The notes below the pieces were generated by a model that saw only the letters and a program-made list of their open reading frames with translations, ran no database searches and had not been told where the DNA came from. A stretch of DNA of 64,000 nucleotides, taken from positions 62,001 to 126,000 of the forward strand of contig JAJFGZ010000040.1 of assembly GCA_021775855.1 (NCBI GenBank). Direction: 5' to 3'. Below are positions 1-8,063 of the stretch, piece after piece. The stretch's first letter is position 1. Each line of letters starts with the position of its first letter. The position numbers were made by a program, and so were the translations under genes. Origin of the DNA: Hyphomicrobiales bacterium. Its GTDB lineage: Bacteria > Pseudomonadota > Alphaproteobacteria > Rhizobiales > NORP267.

Positions 1-1
1 G

Positions 2-952
2 GTCGGGCTCGAATTCGATACAACCATGATCCGGTTCTCCTATTCCTCGATGACCACGCCCGCACGAACCTACGACTACGACATGGTGACCCGGGAGCGG
101 ATCCTGGTGAAAGAACAGGAAGTGCCGAGCGGGCACGATGCGGGTGATTACATCACCCGGCGGATCATGGCGAAAAGCCATGACGGCGAGGTGGTGCCGG
201 TCTCCCTGCTGCATCACAGAGACACAAAAATCGACGGTAGCGCCCCGCTGCTCCTCTATGGCTACGGCGCTTATGGGATTGCAATACCCGCCGGGTTTTC
301 GGTTGCCCGTCTGTCACTGGTTGATCGCGGTTTTGTCTACGCCATCGCCCATGTGCGCGGCGGCAAGGACAAGGGCTATGGCTGGTACAAGGCCGGCAAG
401 ATGTTTGCCAAGGAAAATACGTTCCATGATTTTTTAAGCTCTGGCGAAGCTTTGATCGAAGCGGGCTATACATCGCGCGGGCGGATCGTCGCACAGGGAG
501 GGTCGGCCGGCGGGTTGCTGGTCGGCGCCGTTGCCAACATGGACCCGGATATGTTTCTCGGCATTATCGGCGACGTGCCGTTTGTCGATGTACTGGCGAC
601 CATGCTGGATGCCGACCTGCCGCTAACCCCGCCGGAATGGCCCGAATGGGGCAATCCGATCGAGAGCGAAGAAGCCTTTAAATACATCCACTCCTATTCA
701 CCCTATGACAATGTTACCGAACAGGCCTACCCACACATTCTGATCACTGGCGGACTGGCGGACCCGCGCGTCACTTATTGGGAACCGGCCAAATGGGCAG
801 CAAAATTGCGCAGCAAACGCACCGACAACCGGATGACGCTCCTCAAAATGAATATCCAGGCGGGTCACGGCGGCAAACCGGGACGATTTGACGCTCTCCA
901 CGAGGTTGCGCTAACCCAGGCCTTTGCTCTTATGATTGCGGGAAAGACCTAG
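2..952 (+). CDS. ptrB: Oligopeptidase B (S9A prolyl oligopeptidase family), C-terminal part
   Basis: The frame is open to the window edge, so the start and the beta-propeller domain lie outside; about 316 residues of the alpha/beta-hydrolase domain remain. Family members are cytosolic serine peptidases cutting short peptides after basic residues. Visible motifs are the YGYGAYG oxyanion-side segment, the nucleophile motif GGSAGG near base 500, the acidic residue in GGLADPRV near base 755 and the catalytic His in AGHGG near base 865. The start of the visible frame (RFSYSSMTTP) is the usual oligopeptidase B linker between propeller and catalytic domain, which favours PtrB over plain prolyl oligopeptidase. 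Catalytic residues look intact. Confidence 0.93.
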   Translation, partial: VGLEFDTTMIRFSYSSMTTPARTYDYDMVTRERILVKEQEVPSGHDAGDYITRRIMAKSHDGEVVPVSLLHHRDTKIDGSAPLLLYGYGAYGIAIPAGFSVARLSLVDRGFVYAIAHVRGGKDKGYGWYKAGKMFAKENTFHDFLSSGEALIEAGYTSRGRIVAQGGSAGGLLVGAVANMDPDMFLGIIGDVPFVDVLATMLDADLPLTPPEWPEWGNPIESEEAFKYIHSYSPYDNVTEQAYPHILITGGLADPRVTYWEPAKWAAKLRSKRTDNRMTLLKMNIQAGHGGKPGRFDALHEVALTQAFALMIAGKT

Positions 953-1056
953 TCGGCCTATCAATAGGCAAGGCAAGGGTTGGATCGAATTAACTTTATG
1001 TATAAAGTAGCTCTGATCCAGCAGGTGACGATTGAAAGTTGAGCAAAGGGACGGAC

Positions 1057-2268
1057 ATGGCCGAGGCAGCTTTGAAGGTCGACGTGGCAGAACGCATCGG
1101 CGAGTTTAACTGGGAAGACCCGCTCGGGCTTGAGAACCAACTTAACGAAGAAGAGCGGATGATCCGCGATTCGGTCCGGCAATTCTGCGCCGACAAGCTG
1201 GAGCCGCGGGTCCGCTCCGCATTCCAGGACGAGCGTTTCGACCGAGAGATCATGGATGAAGCCGGAGACCTGGGCCTGCTCGGCATCATGATCCCCGAGG
1301 AATATGGCGGGGCAGGGCTGGATTATGTGGCCTACGGCCTGATCGCCCGCGAGATCGAACGCGTCGATTCCGGTTATCGGTCTGCGATCAGCGTCCAGAA
1401 CAGCCTCGTCGCCCACCCGATTTATGCCTATGGGACCGAGGATCAGCGCAAGAAATACCTACCAAAACTTGCCAGCGGCAAATTTGTCGGTTGTTTCGGC
1501 CTGACCGAGCCGGATGCCGGGTCCGACCCCGGCTCCATGCGCACCCGCGCCAAACGGGTTGACGGCGGGTTCAAACTAAACGGCACCAAGATGTGGATCA
1601 CAAATTCGCCGATCGCGGACATCGCGGTGGTGTGGGCCAAGCTCGAAGACGACGGCATCCACGGCTTTGTGGTCGAGCGCGGCATGGACGGGTTTTCGAC
1701 CCCGAAGATCGAAGGCAAATTGTCACTGCGGGCTTCAATCACCGGCGAGATCGTTCTTGAAGACGTGTTCCTGCCCGAAGAAAACCTGCTGCCCAACGTC
1801 AAGGGATTGCGCGGGCCGTTCGGGTGTCTGAACAAGGCGCGCTACGGCATTTCATGGGGTGCAATGGGGGCAGCGGAAGCCTGTTGGCACGGTGCGCGGT
1901 CATACACGCTGGAGCGCAAACAGTTTGGCCGCCCGCTGGCCGCAACCCAGTTGATCCAAAAGAAACTTGCCGACATGCAGACTGAAATCGCGCTTGGTCT
2001 TCAGGGCGCTTTGGCGCTCGGGCGCATGCTGGAAGCCGGCACCGCCGCGCCGACATCGATCTCCCTGATGAAGCGCAACAATTGCGGCAAGGCGCTGGAT
2101 ATTGCCCGGGTCGCCCGCGATATGCACGGCGCTAACGGGATCTCGGACGAATACCCGATCATGCGCCACGTCATGAACCTGGAAACGGTCAACACCTATG
2201 AGGGCGCGCATGATGTGCATGCGCTCATTCTGGGGCGCGCGCAAACGGGCATTCAGGCGTTTTTCTAG
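1057..2268 (+). CDS. gcdH: Glutaryl-CoA dehydrogenase
   Basis: FAD enzyme of the acyl-CoA dehydrogenase superfamily, expected to convert glutaryl-CoA to crotonyl-CoA and CO2 in lysine/tryptophan breakdown. About 403 residues, the normal length. It shows the flavin-contact segment [13 protein letters not shown], the [11 protein letters not shown] strand and the catalytic base in [16 protein letters not shown], all typical of GcdH rather than of a short-chain acyl-CoA dehydrogenase. An in-frame TTG lies at 1039, but I chose the ATG at 1057 because an AAAGGG ribosome site precedes it at good distance. No partner genes of lysine catabolism are adjacent. Confidence 0.92.
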   Translation: MAEAALKVDVAERIGEFNWEDPLGLENQLNEEERMIRDSVRQFCADKLEPRVRSAFQDERFDREIMDEAGDLGLLGIMIPEEYGGAGLDYVAYGLIAREIERVDSGYRSAISVQNSLVAHPIYAYGTEDQRKKYLPKLASGKFVGCFGLTEPDAGSDPGSMRTRAKRVDGGFKLNGTKMWITNSPIADIAVVWAKLEDDGIHGFVVERGMDGFSTPKIEGKLSLRASITGEIVLEDVFLPEENLLPNVKGLRGPFGCLNKARYGISWGAMGAAEACWHGARSYTLERKQFGRPLAATQLIQKKLADMQTEIALGLQGALALGRMLEAGTAAPTSISLMKRNNCGKALDIARVARDMHGANGISDEYPIMRHVMNLETVNTYEGAHDVHALILGRAQTGIQAFF

Positions 2269-2560
2269 AAACATTCACACACAACGGCTGACGAATTATT
2301 GCGGGCGGAGTCCAGCCACGCCACAATTTTGGCTGCGTTCAGCAGTTCAGGCGGCATACAAATCCAATTTTATGCTTTTCATAAAGCGGCGCGTAACGCT
2401 AACCGGTACAAATCGAATTAAGGCAAAAAGCCTATGATACACCAACGTCAACGTTCGACATTTCGCGGAATTCACAATGAATGATGCGGAGACAATTCGA
2501 CTAAATTTCGCTTTTCTTTGGGGCTGTTCCACTGACCACGTCACGATGGAGTGAATAATC
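2269..2560. other. Intergenic region, no recognisable element
   Basis: 292 bases between gcdH and the coiled-coil gene, somewhat richer in A+T than its surroundings. I see no tRNA, terminator hairpin with a T-run, or convincing dyad. A promoter for the downstream gene is presumably here, but I cannot place it. Confidence 0.4.
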
Positions 2561-3268
2561 ATGAGTAACCACATTTCCGCCACCCCCAGCACACGGGCCG
2601 AGGCCTTCATCCCGGCGATGTTCAGCCAGGCCAGCACGCCTCACACGGAAAATGCCGCACCTGCCAGCGCCGCAAATCGGGAAACGGTATGCGCCAAGGA
2701 TTTTCTCCAGGACGCCCGAGAACCCGAGCGGCGAATACCAAACTCAGTTGGTAACGACATGCGCCGCGCGGCAGCACCGGCGGCGCCCGCTGGAGCATCC
2801 AGCGAAGCCATGGGGGATGTGCGCAAGACCTTGAGCGACATTCTGGAGGTAATGGTTGCCCCCGCTGAGCAAAAGAACGAGGCCCGGCTTGCGGAAATTC
2901 TGACGCTGATAGAAAGCCACCGGCGCGAGAACGAACAGAATTTCGATCAACTCGCCCGCCAATTCATCCAGCTGACGCTGGCCCTGCACGGGAGAACCAA
3001 AACCGCGATCAACAGGCTCGATCACCGGCTCGACGAATTCGGTACCCTTACAGCGCAAAACCGCGAGCAGGATCAGGAACGCCTGACCGCCCGGCTCACA
3101 GGCCTGGCCGAAGCCGCCGACGTCAAAATCAATTCGGTAACGGGTTCAATCGACGCTAGAATTTCGCTGCTGAGTGCCAAAATCAACGGCGACGTGAACA
3201 AAACGATTGCCGAGTTGGGACGGGCTATTTCCGAATTCGGGACTGCACTTCCAGGAATCAGTGATTAA
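2561..3268 (+). CDS. Uncharacterised coiled-coil protein
   Basis: 235 residues, not recognised. The first 90 residues are low-complexity and rich in Ala, Pro, Ser and Thr. From about residue 100 to the end the sequence is a run of long charged helices with heptad-like spacing of Leu/Ile, as in coiled-coil or phasin-like proteins. There is no signal peptide and no membrane segment. A GGAG ribosome site stands nine bases before the ATG. It is followed by a convergent HxlR gene only a few bases away. A phasin-like or other scaffold role is possible, but nothing in the sequence decides it. Confidence 0.6.
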   Translation: MSNHISATPSTRAEAFIPAMFSQASTPHTENAAPASAANRETVCAKDFLQDAREPERRIPNSVGNDMRRAAAPAAPAGASSEAMGDVRKTLSDILEVMVAPAEQKNEARLAEILTLIESHRRENEQNFDQLARQFIQLTLALHGRTKTAINRLDHRLDEFGTLTAQNREQDQERLTARLTGLAEAADVKINSVTGSIDARISLLSAKINGDVNKTIAELGRAISEFGTALPGISD

Positions 3269-3271
3269 ACA

Positions 3272-3664
3272 CTAAACCAGCCGGGTATCGCTATTTTTTG
3301 AAACACCCGGCGGGTGTAACCCACCTTCCAGATGTTCGTGACCCCATCCCATTATTTGCGACAGTACGGGTTCCAGTGACTGGCCGTTGTCTGTCAAAAG
3401 GTAATGATAGCGAAGCGGTCGTTCTTGATAAGGTTCGCGCCTCACGAGGCCCCAATCCATGAGTTTTTTCAACCGTTGGGACAGGATGTTGGTGGGGATC
3501 CGTTCCACGCTGTTTTGCATGGCTTGGAACGTATGTTTGTTGTGCCACATCAAGTCCCGAACAATGAGCAAGGTCCATTTGTCCCCAATCAATTCCAGGG
3601 CCCGCGCGATCGAACAGCGCGAGCGGAATTCATGGCCTGTGTTCGGGACTAGGTTGTTCTTCAT
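3272..3664 (-). CDS. HxlR-family transcriptional regulator
   Basis: Winged-helix DNA-binding protein, about 130 residues. It has the HxlR hallmarks: an N-terminal Cys (RSRCSIARAL), LIGDKWTLLIVRDL in helix 2, and IPTNILSQRLKKL followed by GLVRREPY for the recognition helix and wing. Some family members sense electrophiles or oxidants through the N-terminal Cys. An upstream in-frame ATG at 3721 would add 19 unfamiliar residues and lies beside the operator, so I prefer the ATG at 3664. It is divergent from the EamA exporter gene, whose likely control region carries a dyad, suggesting that the regulator controls both. Confidence 0.88.
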   Translation of the reverse strand: MKNNLVPNTGHEFRSRCSIARALELIGDKWTLLIVRDLMWHNKHTFQAMQNSVERIPTNILSQRLKKLMDWGLVRREPYQERPLRYHYLLTDNGQSLEPVLSQIMGWGHEHLEGGLHPPGVSKNSDTRLV

Positions 3665-3722
3665 TTCATATCTCGGGTTCTGTGTCCCAAATCCTGAATA
3701 TTCTAGCATAGCAACTTGCATT

Positions 3723-3766
3723 TTTAAAGTTACATATGTAGAGTGACTTTAACTTTAAAAGTTACA
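3723..3766. promoter_or_regulatory. Candidate HxlR operator between hxlR and EamA genes
   Basis: A 15-base dyad TAACTTTAAAAGTTA at 3750-3764 has 7-base arms about one central base. A second related half, TTTAAAGTTACA, lies at 3723-3734, one arm repeated in direct orientation about 31 bases upstream. The block sits in the divergent promoter region and is strikingly A+T-rich. Assignment to the adjacent HxlR protein is inference from position. Confidence 0.6.
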
Positions 3767-3800
3767 CTCCACAATTCAGAAAAACTTGGGAGGCGATTGC

Positions 3801-4727
3801 GTGAACAAGATTGTGTTGGCCCATATTGCGGCCATCATCGCGTCGCTCAGTGCGGGCGCCGCGGTGGTCGCCACACGGTTTGTCATTGGCGAGACCGATC
3901 CGTTGTCACTGGCATTTTACCGCTACGTCATCGGCATTCTCTGCCTTGCTCCAATCGTACCATTCATCTGGCCAAAGCACCGGATCGCCCTTTCTGAATT
4001 TGGGAAGATCGCTTTGCTGGGCGTATTGTTTTTCGGCTTCTTTCCCTGGGCCTTCAACGCCTCACTGCAGTATATACCGGCAGCGCGTGGGGCGGTTGGG
4101 CTGGCGACGATCCCCATCCAGACTCTAATCGTGGCGGCGCTATTTGGCCGGGAGAAACTGACCGTCAACAAAGTCCTTGGTGTCGCAGTAGCGTTTGCGG
4201 GAATCGCAGCGGTTTTCGGTCCGGAAGCGATCAAATTGACGAATTCCAACTATTTTGTTGGCGACACTCTGATGCTGCTCGGCGCGTTCAGCGCGGCGCT
4301 CTATTCGGTATTCAGCCGGGAGACCCTGACCCGCCATGGCCCTCTCCTGGTCACCGCATTGGCGATGGCATTCGCGGTGATAGCGCTCTTCCCTCTCGCT
4401 GTCTTCCAATCGGGTATGACCGGCATTCCGACATTCAGTCCGCAAGGTTGGTGGGCCGTTATTTTCCTCGGCACTTTTGCCGGCGCGGTTCAATTTTCCC
4501 TGTTCACCTGGGCGTTGCGCTGGCTGCCGCCCACCACAACAGTCCTGTACCTGACCCTCAACCCCATCGCTGCAATGCTGCTCGGCGTGGTGTTGATCGG
4601 GGAGACAATCTCGACTGTTTTGATCGCGGGGCTTGTTTTGGTCCTGGGCGGGATATTGGTAGCAAACGGGGTTGTCGCTAAGGTTTGGGCAAAGCGGGGT
4701 TTAGCCAACGCGCCAACCGACAGCTAG
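3801..4727 (+). CDS. EamA-family (DMT superfamily) exporter
   Basis: Inner-membrane protein of about 308 residues with roughly ten hydrophobic helices arranged as two EamA repeats, the usual drug/metabolite transporter architecture. Members export amino acids, metabolites or toxic compounds; the substrate cannot be read here. I start at GTG 3801 because the strong GGGAGG site at 3787-3792 is eight bases upstream; an earlier TTG at 3786 overlaps that site. It is divergent from the HxlR regulator, so the regulator probably controls export of its own inducer. Confidence 0.87.
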   Translation: MNKIVLAHIAAIIASLSAGAAVVATRFVIGETDPLSLAFYRYVIGILCLAPIVPFIWPKHRIALSEFGKIALLGVLFFGFFPWAFNASLQYIPAARGAVGLATIPIQTLIVAALFGREKLTVNKVLGVAVAFAGIAAVFGPEAIKLTNSNYFVGDTLMLLGAFSAALYSVFSRETLTRHGPLLVTALAMAFAVIALFPLAVFQSGMTGIPTFSPQGWWAVIFLGTFAGAVQFSLFTWALRWLPPTTTVLYLTLNPIAAMLLGVVLIGETISTVLIAGLVLVLGGILVANGVVAKVWAKRGLANAPTDS

Positions 4728-4761
4728 TGCCTGTTTTTCGCCACGTGCAGTTGCTCCCCCC

Positions 4762-5193
4762 TCAATGCTCCCCGTCGCATAGCGAGTGATCGGCCAGCAC
4801 TTCGATGATCCGGCACTGGGAGACACTCCCGCCGGCGCAGGATTTTATCATGCGTGTTAACTCGCCACGCAGCGATTCCAGTTGTTCGATACGCTGTTCG
4901 ACAGAGACCAGGTGCTTAACTGCCAGCGCATCGACCATGGCGCAGGACTGACCGGGTTCTTGCGACAGCGATAGTAATTCGCGGATGGAATCCAGGCCAA
5001 AACCAAGTGTGCGGCAGTGGCGGATGAATTTGAGGCGTTCCAGCGCGGGCTCGTCATAGCGGCGCTGGTTGCCACCGGTGCGCACTGCCTCCGGCATCAG
5101 ACCGGTCTCCTCGTAATAACGCACAGTCTGGACCTTGCAGCCGGATTGGCGCGCCATTTCGCCGATCCCGTATTCAAAAACCTGCGCGGGCAT
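4762..5193 (-). CDS. MerR-family regulator with metal-site-like cysteines
   Basis: 143 residues: an N-terminal MerR helix-turn-helix (IGEMARQSGCKVQTVRYYEE), the NQRRYDEPALERLKFI wing, a dimerisation helix, and a C-terminal effector region. Three Cys (QSC near residue 83, SCAGG near 118, QCRII near 125) are placed as in the Zn/Cd/Pb-sensing branch (ZntR, CadR, PbrR). Metal sensing is therefore likely but not proven. GAAGGA precedes the ATG. The gene is divergent from a PuuD-like membrane gene, with a clear MerR-type dyad between them. No metal-export ATPase is nearby. Confidence 0.88.
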   Translation of the reverse strand: MPAQVFEYGIGEMARQSGCKVQTVRYYEETGLMPEAVRTGGNQRRYDEPALERLKFIRHCRTLGFGLDSIRELLSLSQEPGQSCAMVDALAVKHLVSVEQRIEQLESLRGELTRMIKSCAGGSVSQCRIIEVLADHSLCDGEH

Positions 5194-5204
5194 TTGGGCG
5201 TTCC

Positions 5205-5237
5205 TTCAATCTACAATCGTTGTAGCTTTGATATAGT
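5205..5237 (+). promoter_or_regulatory. MerR-type promoter/operator
   Basis: The perfect dyad CTACAA-TCG-TTGTAG occupies 5211-5225. It lies between a -35-like TTCAAT (5205-5210) and a -10-like GATATA (5230-5235) or TATAGT (5232-5237), giving a long spacer of 19 or 21 bases. An over-long spacer with a central dyad is the signature of MerR-activated promoters. It points rightward, toward the gene starting at 5501. Confidence 0.75.
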
Positions 5238-5500
5238 GCGCAACACGAGCGAAGGGAAGTGTCCATAAAGGGCAATTCTCGAGACCTGGCGCAGGGCAGT
5301 CCGGTTAAGCCTAGCCCGAAGAATGGGCCCCGGATTAATCCGGGGTAACGATGGGGGAATACCAATCTACGGAATACAACTCGCTTTTGACCTTGCCCGC
5401 ACCTCCCGGAATCGTTACTTTCGCACCAACTAAAGTTGTATATGTGGGCATCGGTTTTGGCGGCTTTGCCCGGCCAAAACACAACAGGGGAGACACTCCT
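5238..5500 (+). other. Long leader of the PuuD-like gene, with an 18-base palindrome
   Basis: If transcription starts at the MerR-type promoter, the message has a leader of about 260 bases. It contains the perfect palindrome CCCCGGATTAATCCGGGG at 5328-5345. In RNA this would form a short hairpin only if the centre opens; in DNA it could bind a dimer. There is no T-run after it, so it is not a normal terminator. I see no separate gene here. Confidence 0.45.
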
Positions 5501-6109
5501 ATGGGTGGACTTTTATCCAATCTGAAATCAACCGTCTTGGCAGGGATCGTACTCACGATCATCCTGTTCATCCTGATCCGCGCCACAAATGGCGCCGGAT
5601 TCAATCTGGACTTCGCCTGGTACGCATTCTTCTTCCGCTGGCTTCATGTGCTGAACGGCGTGATGTGGGTTGGGCTTCTCTGGTATTTCAATTTCGTGCA
5701 AATCCCGAATATGCCGAATATTCCGGACGATCAGAAACCGGCCATCGGCAAAGTCATTGCGCCGGCGGCGCTATGGTGGTTCCGCTGGGCCGCGATGGGC
5801 ACGATCGTCACCGGCCTGATCCTCGCCTGGATGAACGGCTATGTGGAATCGGCATTGGCGCTTGGCCTGACCGATGGCGGCGCGAGCACCCCGATCGGCA
5901 TTGGCATGTGGCTCGGGATCATCATGTGGTTCAACGTCTGGTTCGTCATATGGCCGAACCAGAAAAAAGCCCTCGGTATGGTGGAAGTCGGGGCGGATGA
6001 AAAAGCCGCTGCCGCACGCACAGCCATGCTGTTCTCACGCACCAACACGCTGCTGTCGATCCCCATGCTGTTCTGCATGGTGGCGGCGCAAAATGGCGGT
6101 TTCTTCTAG
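5501..6109 (+). CDS. PuuD-type urate oxidase N-terminal-domain membrane protein
   Basis: 202 residues with about five hydrophobic helices. The segments FRWLHVLNGVMWVGLLWYFN and ALWWFRWAAMGTIVTGLIL match the membrane domain found at the N-terminus of PuuD-type urate hydroxylases. The cytochrome c domain of full-length PuuD is absent, so this is the stand-alone form, whose role is not established. I start at ATG 5501 because AGGGGAGA lies seven bases before it; an in-frame ATG at 5351 would add 50 residues unlike the family. It is probably controlled by the divergent MerR protein and ends at a strong terminator. No other purine-degradation genes are close. Confidence 0.8.
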   Translation: MGGLLSNLKSTVLAGIVLTIILFILIRATNGAGFNLDFAWYAFFFRWLHVLNGVMWVGLLWYFNFVQIPNMPNIPDDQKPAIGKVIAPAALWWFRWAAMGTIVTGLILAWMNGYVESALALGLTDGGASTPIGIGMWLGIIMWFNVWFVIWPNQKKALGMVEVGADEKAAAARTAMLFSRTNTLLSIPMLFCMVAAQNGGFF

Positions 6110-6132
6110 AGGCAACAACAAATGTGATTACG

Positions 6133-6161
6133 AAAAGCCGGGGCTTCGTCCCCGGCTTTTT
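6133..6161 (+). terminator. Rho-independent terminator after the PuuD-like gene
   Basis: AAAAGCCGGGG (6133-6143), a six-base loop and CCCCGGCTTTT (6150-6160) form an 11-base perfect stem followed by T. Its A/T ends may let it work in both directions, although the leftward gene upstream of it ends farther away at 6257. Confidence 0.92.
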
Positions 6162-6256
6162 GCTATGCGGAACTGGTTCGTATTGGTTGTCCAGGAGACG
6201 TTGCAACTACTGGTTAGTCGATTAATTACCAACTCACCCAAGACAGGTTAGGGTCC

Positions 6257-7114
6257 CTACCCTGCGTGGGCCCATTCCCAATAGCGGTCGCGGGCTTTCT
6301 GGTAGATCGGACCCGGTTGCAGGTTGCGGCCGTCAATGCGGGTGGCGGGCGCGACTTTGGAATAGTTCCCGGTCGAAAAAATTTCGTCTGCCTCTTCGAA
6401 GTCCCGGTACGACAATGTGCGCTCGTGCACCGTGATCCCTTGCTCGCGCAACAGTGAAATCACGCGCTGGCGGGTAATGCCATTCAGGAACGTGCCGTTC
6501 GGCGCGGGCGTATGGGCTTCGCCGTCCTTGGCCATGAACAAGTTGGCTGTGGCGAGTTCCGCGACATTGCCCAGCGCGTCGCAAACCACCGCGTTGTCAA
6601 AACCCTTTTCGCCGGCTTCCTGCAGCGCACGGGCTGAATTCGGGTACAGACAGCCGGCCTTGGCGTTAACCGGGGCCTGCGCAATGGTTGGGCGACGGAA
6701 GCTCGACAGGGTGACCGAAAACCCGGTTGGATCCGGCATCGGGGTGTCGTACATGCACAGGCAAAAACGTGTTGATTCCTTCAGAGGCGGCACAGAAAAA
6801 TTGCCGCCATGCTCAGCCCAATACATGGGGCGGATATACAGCTCGGCGTTTTTGTCGAAGCGGGTCAGGCCCTCCTGCACCAGCTCCTGGATGAACCCTG
6901 CTTCGTGGACCGCCTGGAGGCCCATGACTTCGGCAGAATTATTGACCCGCGCACAATGGCGGTCAATATCAGGGGTCACGCCTTCGAATGCTCGCCCGCC
7001 ATCGAAAATTGACGAACCGAGCCACATTGCATGGCTGCGCGGACCGACAATCGGCGGGTTGCCGTCGATCCATTCTCCATCGTACCAGGTCCAGGTATTC
7101 GACCATTCGGCCAT
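6257..7114 (-). CDS. Class IV (branched-chain-type) aminotransferase
   Basis: PLP enzyme of fold type IV, 285 residues, of the IlvE-like branch that moves amino groups between branched-chain amino acids and 2-oxoglutarate. Visible motifs: WLGSSIFDGGRAFEGV near the N-terminus, YIRPMYW, the PLP-lysine segment VNAKAGCLYPNS near residue 152, NVAELATANLF for phosphate binding and LNGITRQRVI. A GAGGAG site precedes the ATG. It heads a leftward series of catabolic genes. Branched-chain substrate is the family default; a more specific substrate cannot be assigned. Confidence 0.87.
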   Translation of the reverse strand: MAEWSNTWTWYDGEWIDGNPPIVGPRSHAMWLGSSIFDGGRAFEGVTPDIDRHCARVNNSAEVMGLQAVHEAGFIQELVQEGLTRFDKNAELYIRPMYWAEHGGNFSVPPLKESTRFCLCMYDTPMPDPTGFSVTLSSFRRPTIAQAPVNAKAGCLYPNSARALQEAGEKGFDNAVVCDALGNVAELATANLFMAKDGEAHTPAPNGTFLNGITRQRVISLLREQGITVHERTLSYRDFEEADEIFSTGNYSKVAPATRIDGRNLQPGPIYQKARDRYWEWAHAG

Positions 7115-7178
7115 CGGTTCAACTCCTCAATCGTTTTGCCGGTATCGAATGCTCAATCGGATCGTAGGTCAAGAGATA

Positions 7179-8027
7179 TCAGCGCGGCGCGACGACTTTC
7201 TGGGTCTGCTCGCCGAGGCCCGCGATGGCGAGGCGAATAGAGTCGCCAGGAACAAGATATTGTTGTGGTTTCATCCCCATGCCGACGCCCGGCGGGGTGC
7301 CGGTGATGAGGATGTCGCCGGGGAGCAGGGTCATGTAGTGGCTGACGTTGGCAACGAGTTGGCGGACGTTGAAGATCATCTTGGCGGTGTTGCCACGCTG
7401 GCGCTTTTGTCCGTTCACGTCGAGTTCCATATCGAGATCCTGGGGATCCGCGATCTCATCCGCCGTCACCATCCAGGGCCCGATGGGAGCGAAGGTGTCG
7501 CAACCTTTGCCCTTGTCCCATTGCCCGCCGGGCCGCCCGATCTGGAAGCTGCGCTCTGATACATCATTGGCGATACAATAGCCGGCAACATGGTCGAGCG
7601 CTGCGTGCTCGGACACATAACTGGCACGGGATCCAATCACGACACCAAGTTCAACTTCGTAATCCAGTTGGGTTGACCCTTTGGGAGTAATCACGTCGTC
7701 ATCGGGGCCGCAGATCGAACTGACGGCTTTCATGAAGATGATGGGCTCGGACGGGATGTCCATTCCCGCCTCTTCTGCGTGATCGCTATAATTTAGGCCG
7801 ATCCCGATTATTTTGGAGACCCCTGCGACGCAGGGCCCGATCCGGACCGTGTCGGATACCGCAGGCAACGAGGTTGGGTCAATTTCGGATAATTTGCGTA
7901 AATTCTCCGTGGACAATGCCGCACCATCGATATCACCGATATGGTCCGATAAATCACGGATCAGGCCATCTGTATCCAGCAACCCGGGTTTTTCCATGCC
8001 CGGCTCGCCAAAGCGTAAAAGTTTCAT
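7179..8027 (-). CDS. Fumarylacetoacetate hydrolase-family protein
   Basis: 282 residues. N-terminal cap region, then the FAH catalytic domain with IIGIGLNYSDHAEEAG, the metal-binding acids in LDYEVELGVVIG and GCDTFAPIGPW, and DILITGTPPGVGMG near the end. Family members cleave C-C bonds in 2,4-diketo acids or act as decarboxylases or ureidoglycolate lyases. This one most resembles the FAHD2/diketo-deoxy-fuconate hydrolase group. A strong GGGAG site precedes the ATG. It is transcribed with the aminotransferase downstream and the M20 peptidase upstream. Confidence 0.88.
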   Translation of the reverse strand: MKLLRFGEPGMEKPGLLDTDGLIRDLSDHIGDIDGAALSTENLRKLSEIDPTSLPAVSDTVRIGPCVAGVSKIIGIGLNYSDHAEEAGMDIPSEPIIFMKAVSSICGPDDDVITPKGSTQLDYEVELGVVIGSRASYVSEHAALDHVAGYCIANDVSERSFQIGRPGGQWDKGKGCDTFAPIGPWMVTADEIADPQDLDMELDVNGQKRQRGNTAKMIFNVRQLVANVSHYMTLLPGDILITGTPPGVGMGMKPQQYLVPGDSIRLAIAGLGEQTQKVVAPR

Positions 8028-8063
8028 GGTTCGTCTCCCTGCCTTGCCTTTTTGGGTGGCGGA

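Noticed and set aside
956-969. Terminator after oligopeptidase B
   Set aside because: GCCTAT-CA-ATAGGC is a real palindrome but has a two-base loop and no T-run, so it cannot be called a terminator.
5351-5500. 50-residue N-terminal extension of the PuuD-like protein
   Set aside because: Though GGGG precedes the ATG at 5351, the extension is not helical or family-like, and ATG 5501 has a much better AGGGGAGA site.
6417-7559. A 380-codon open frame on the + strand across the aminotransferase and FAH-family genes
   Set aside because: It is antisense to two clear enzymes, crosses the gap between them, lacks a ribosome site and reads like low-quality Ser/Arg/Pro-rich shadow sequence.
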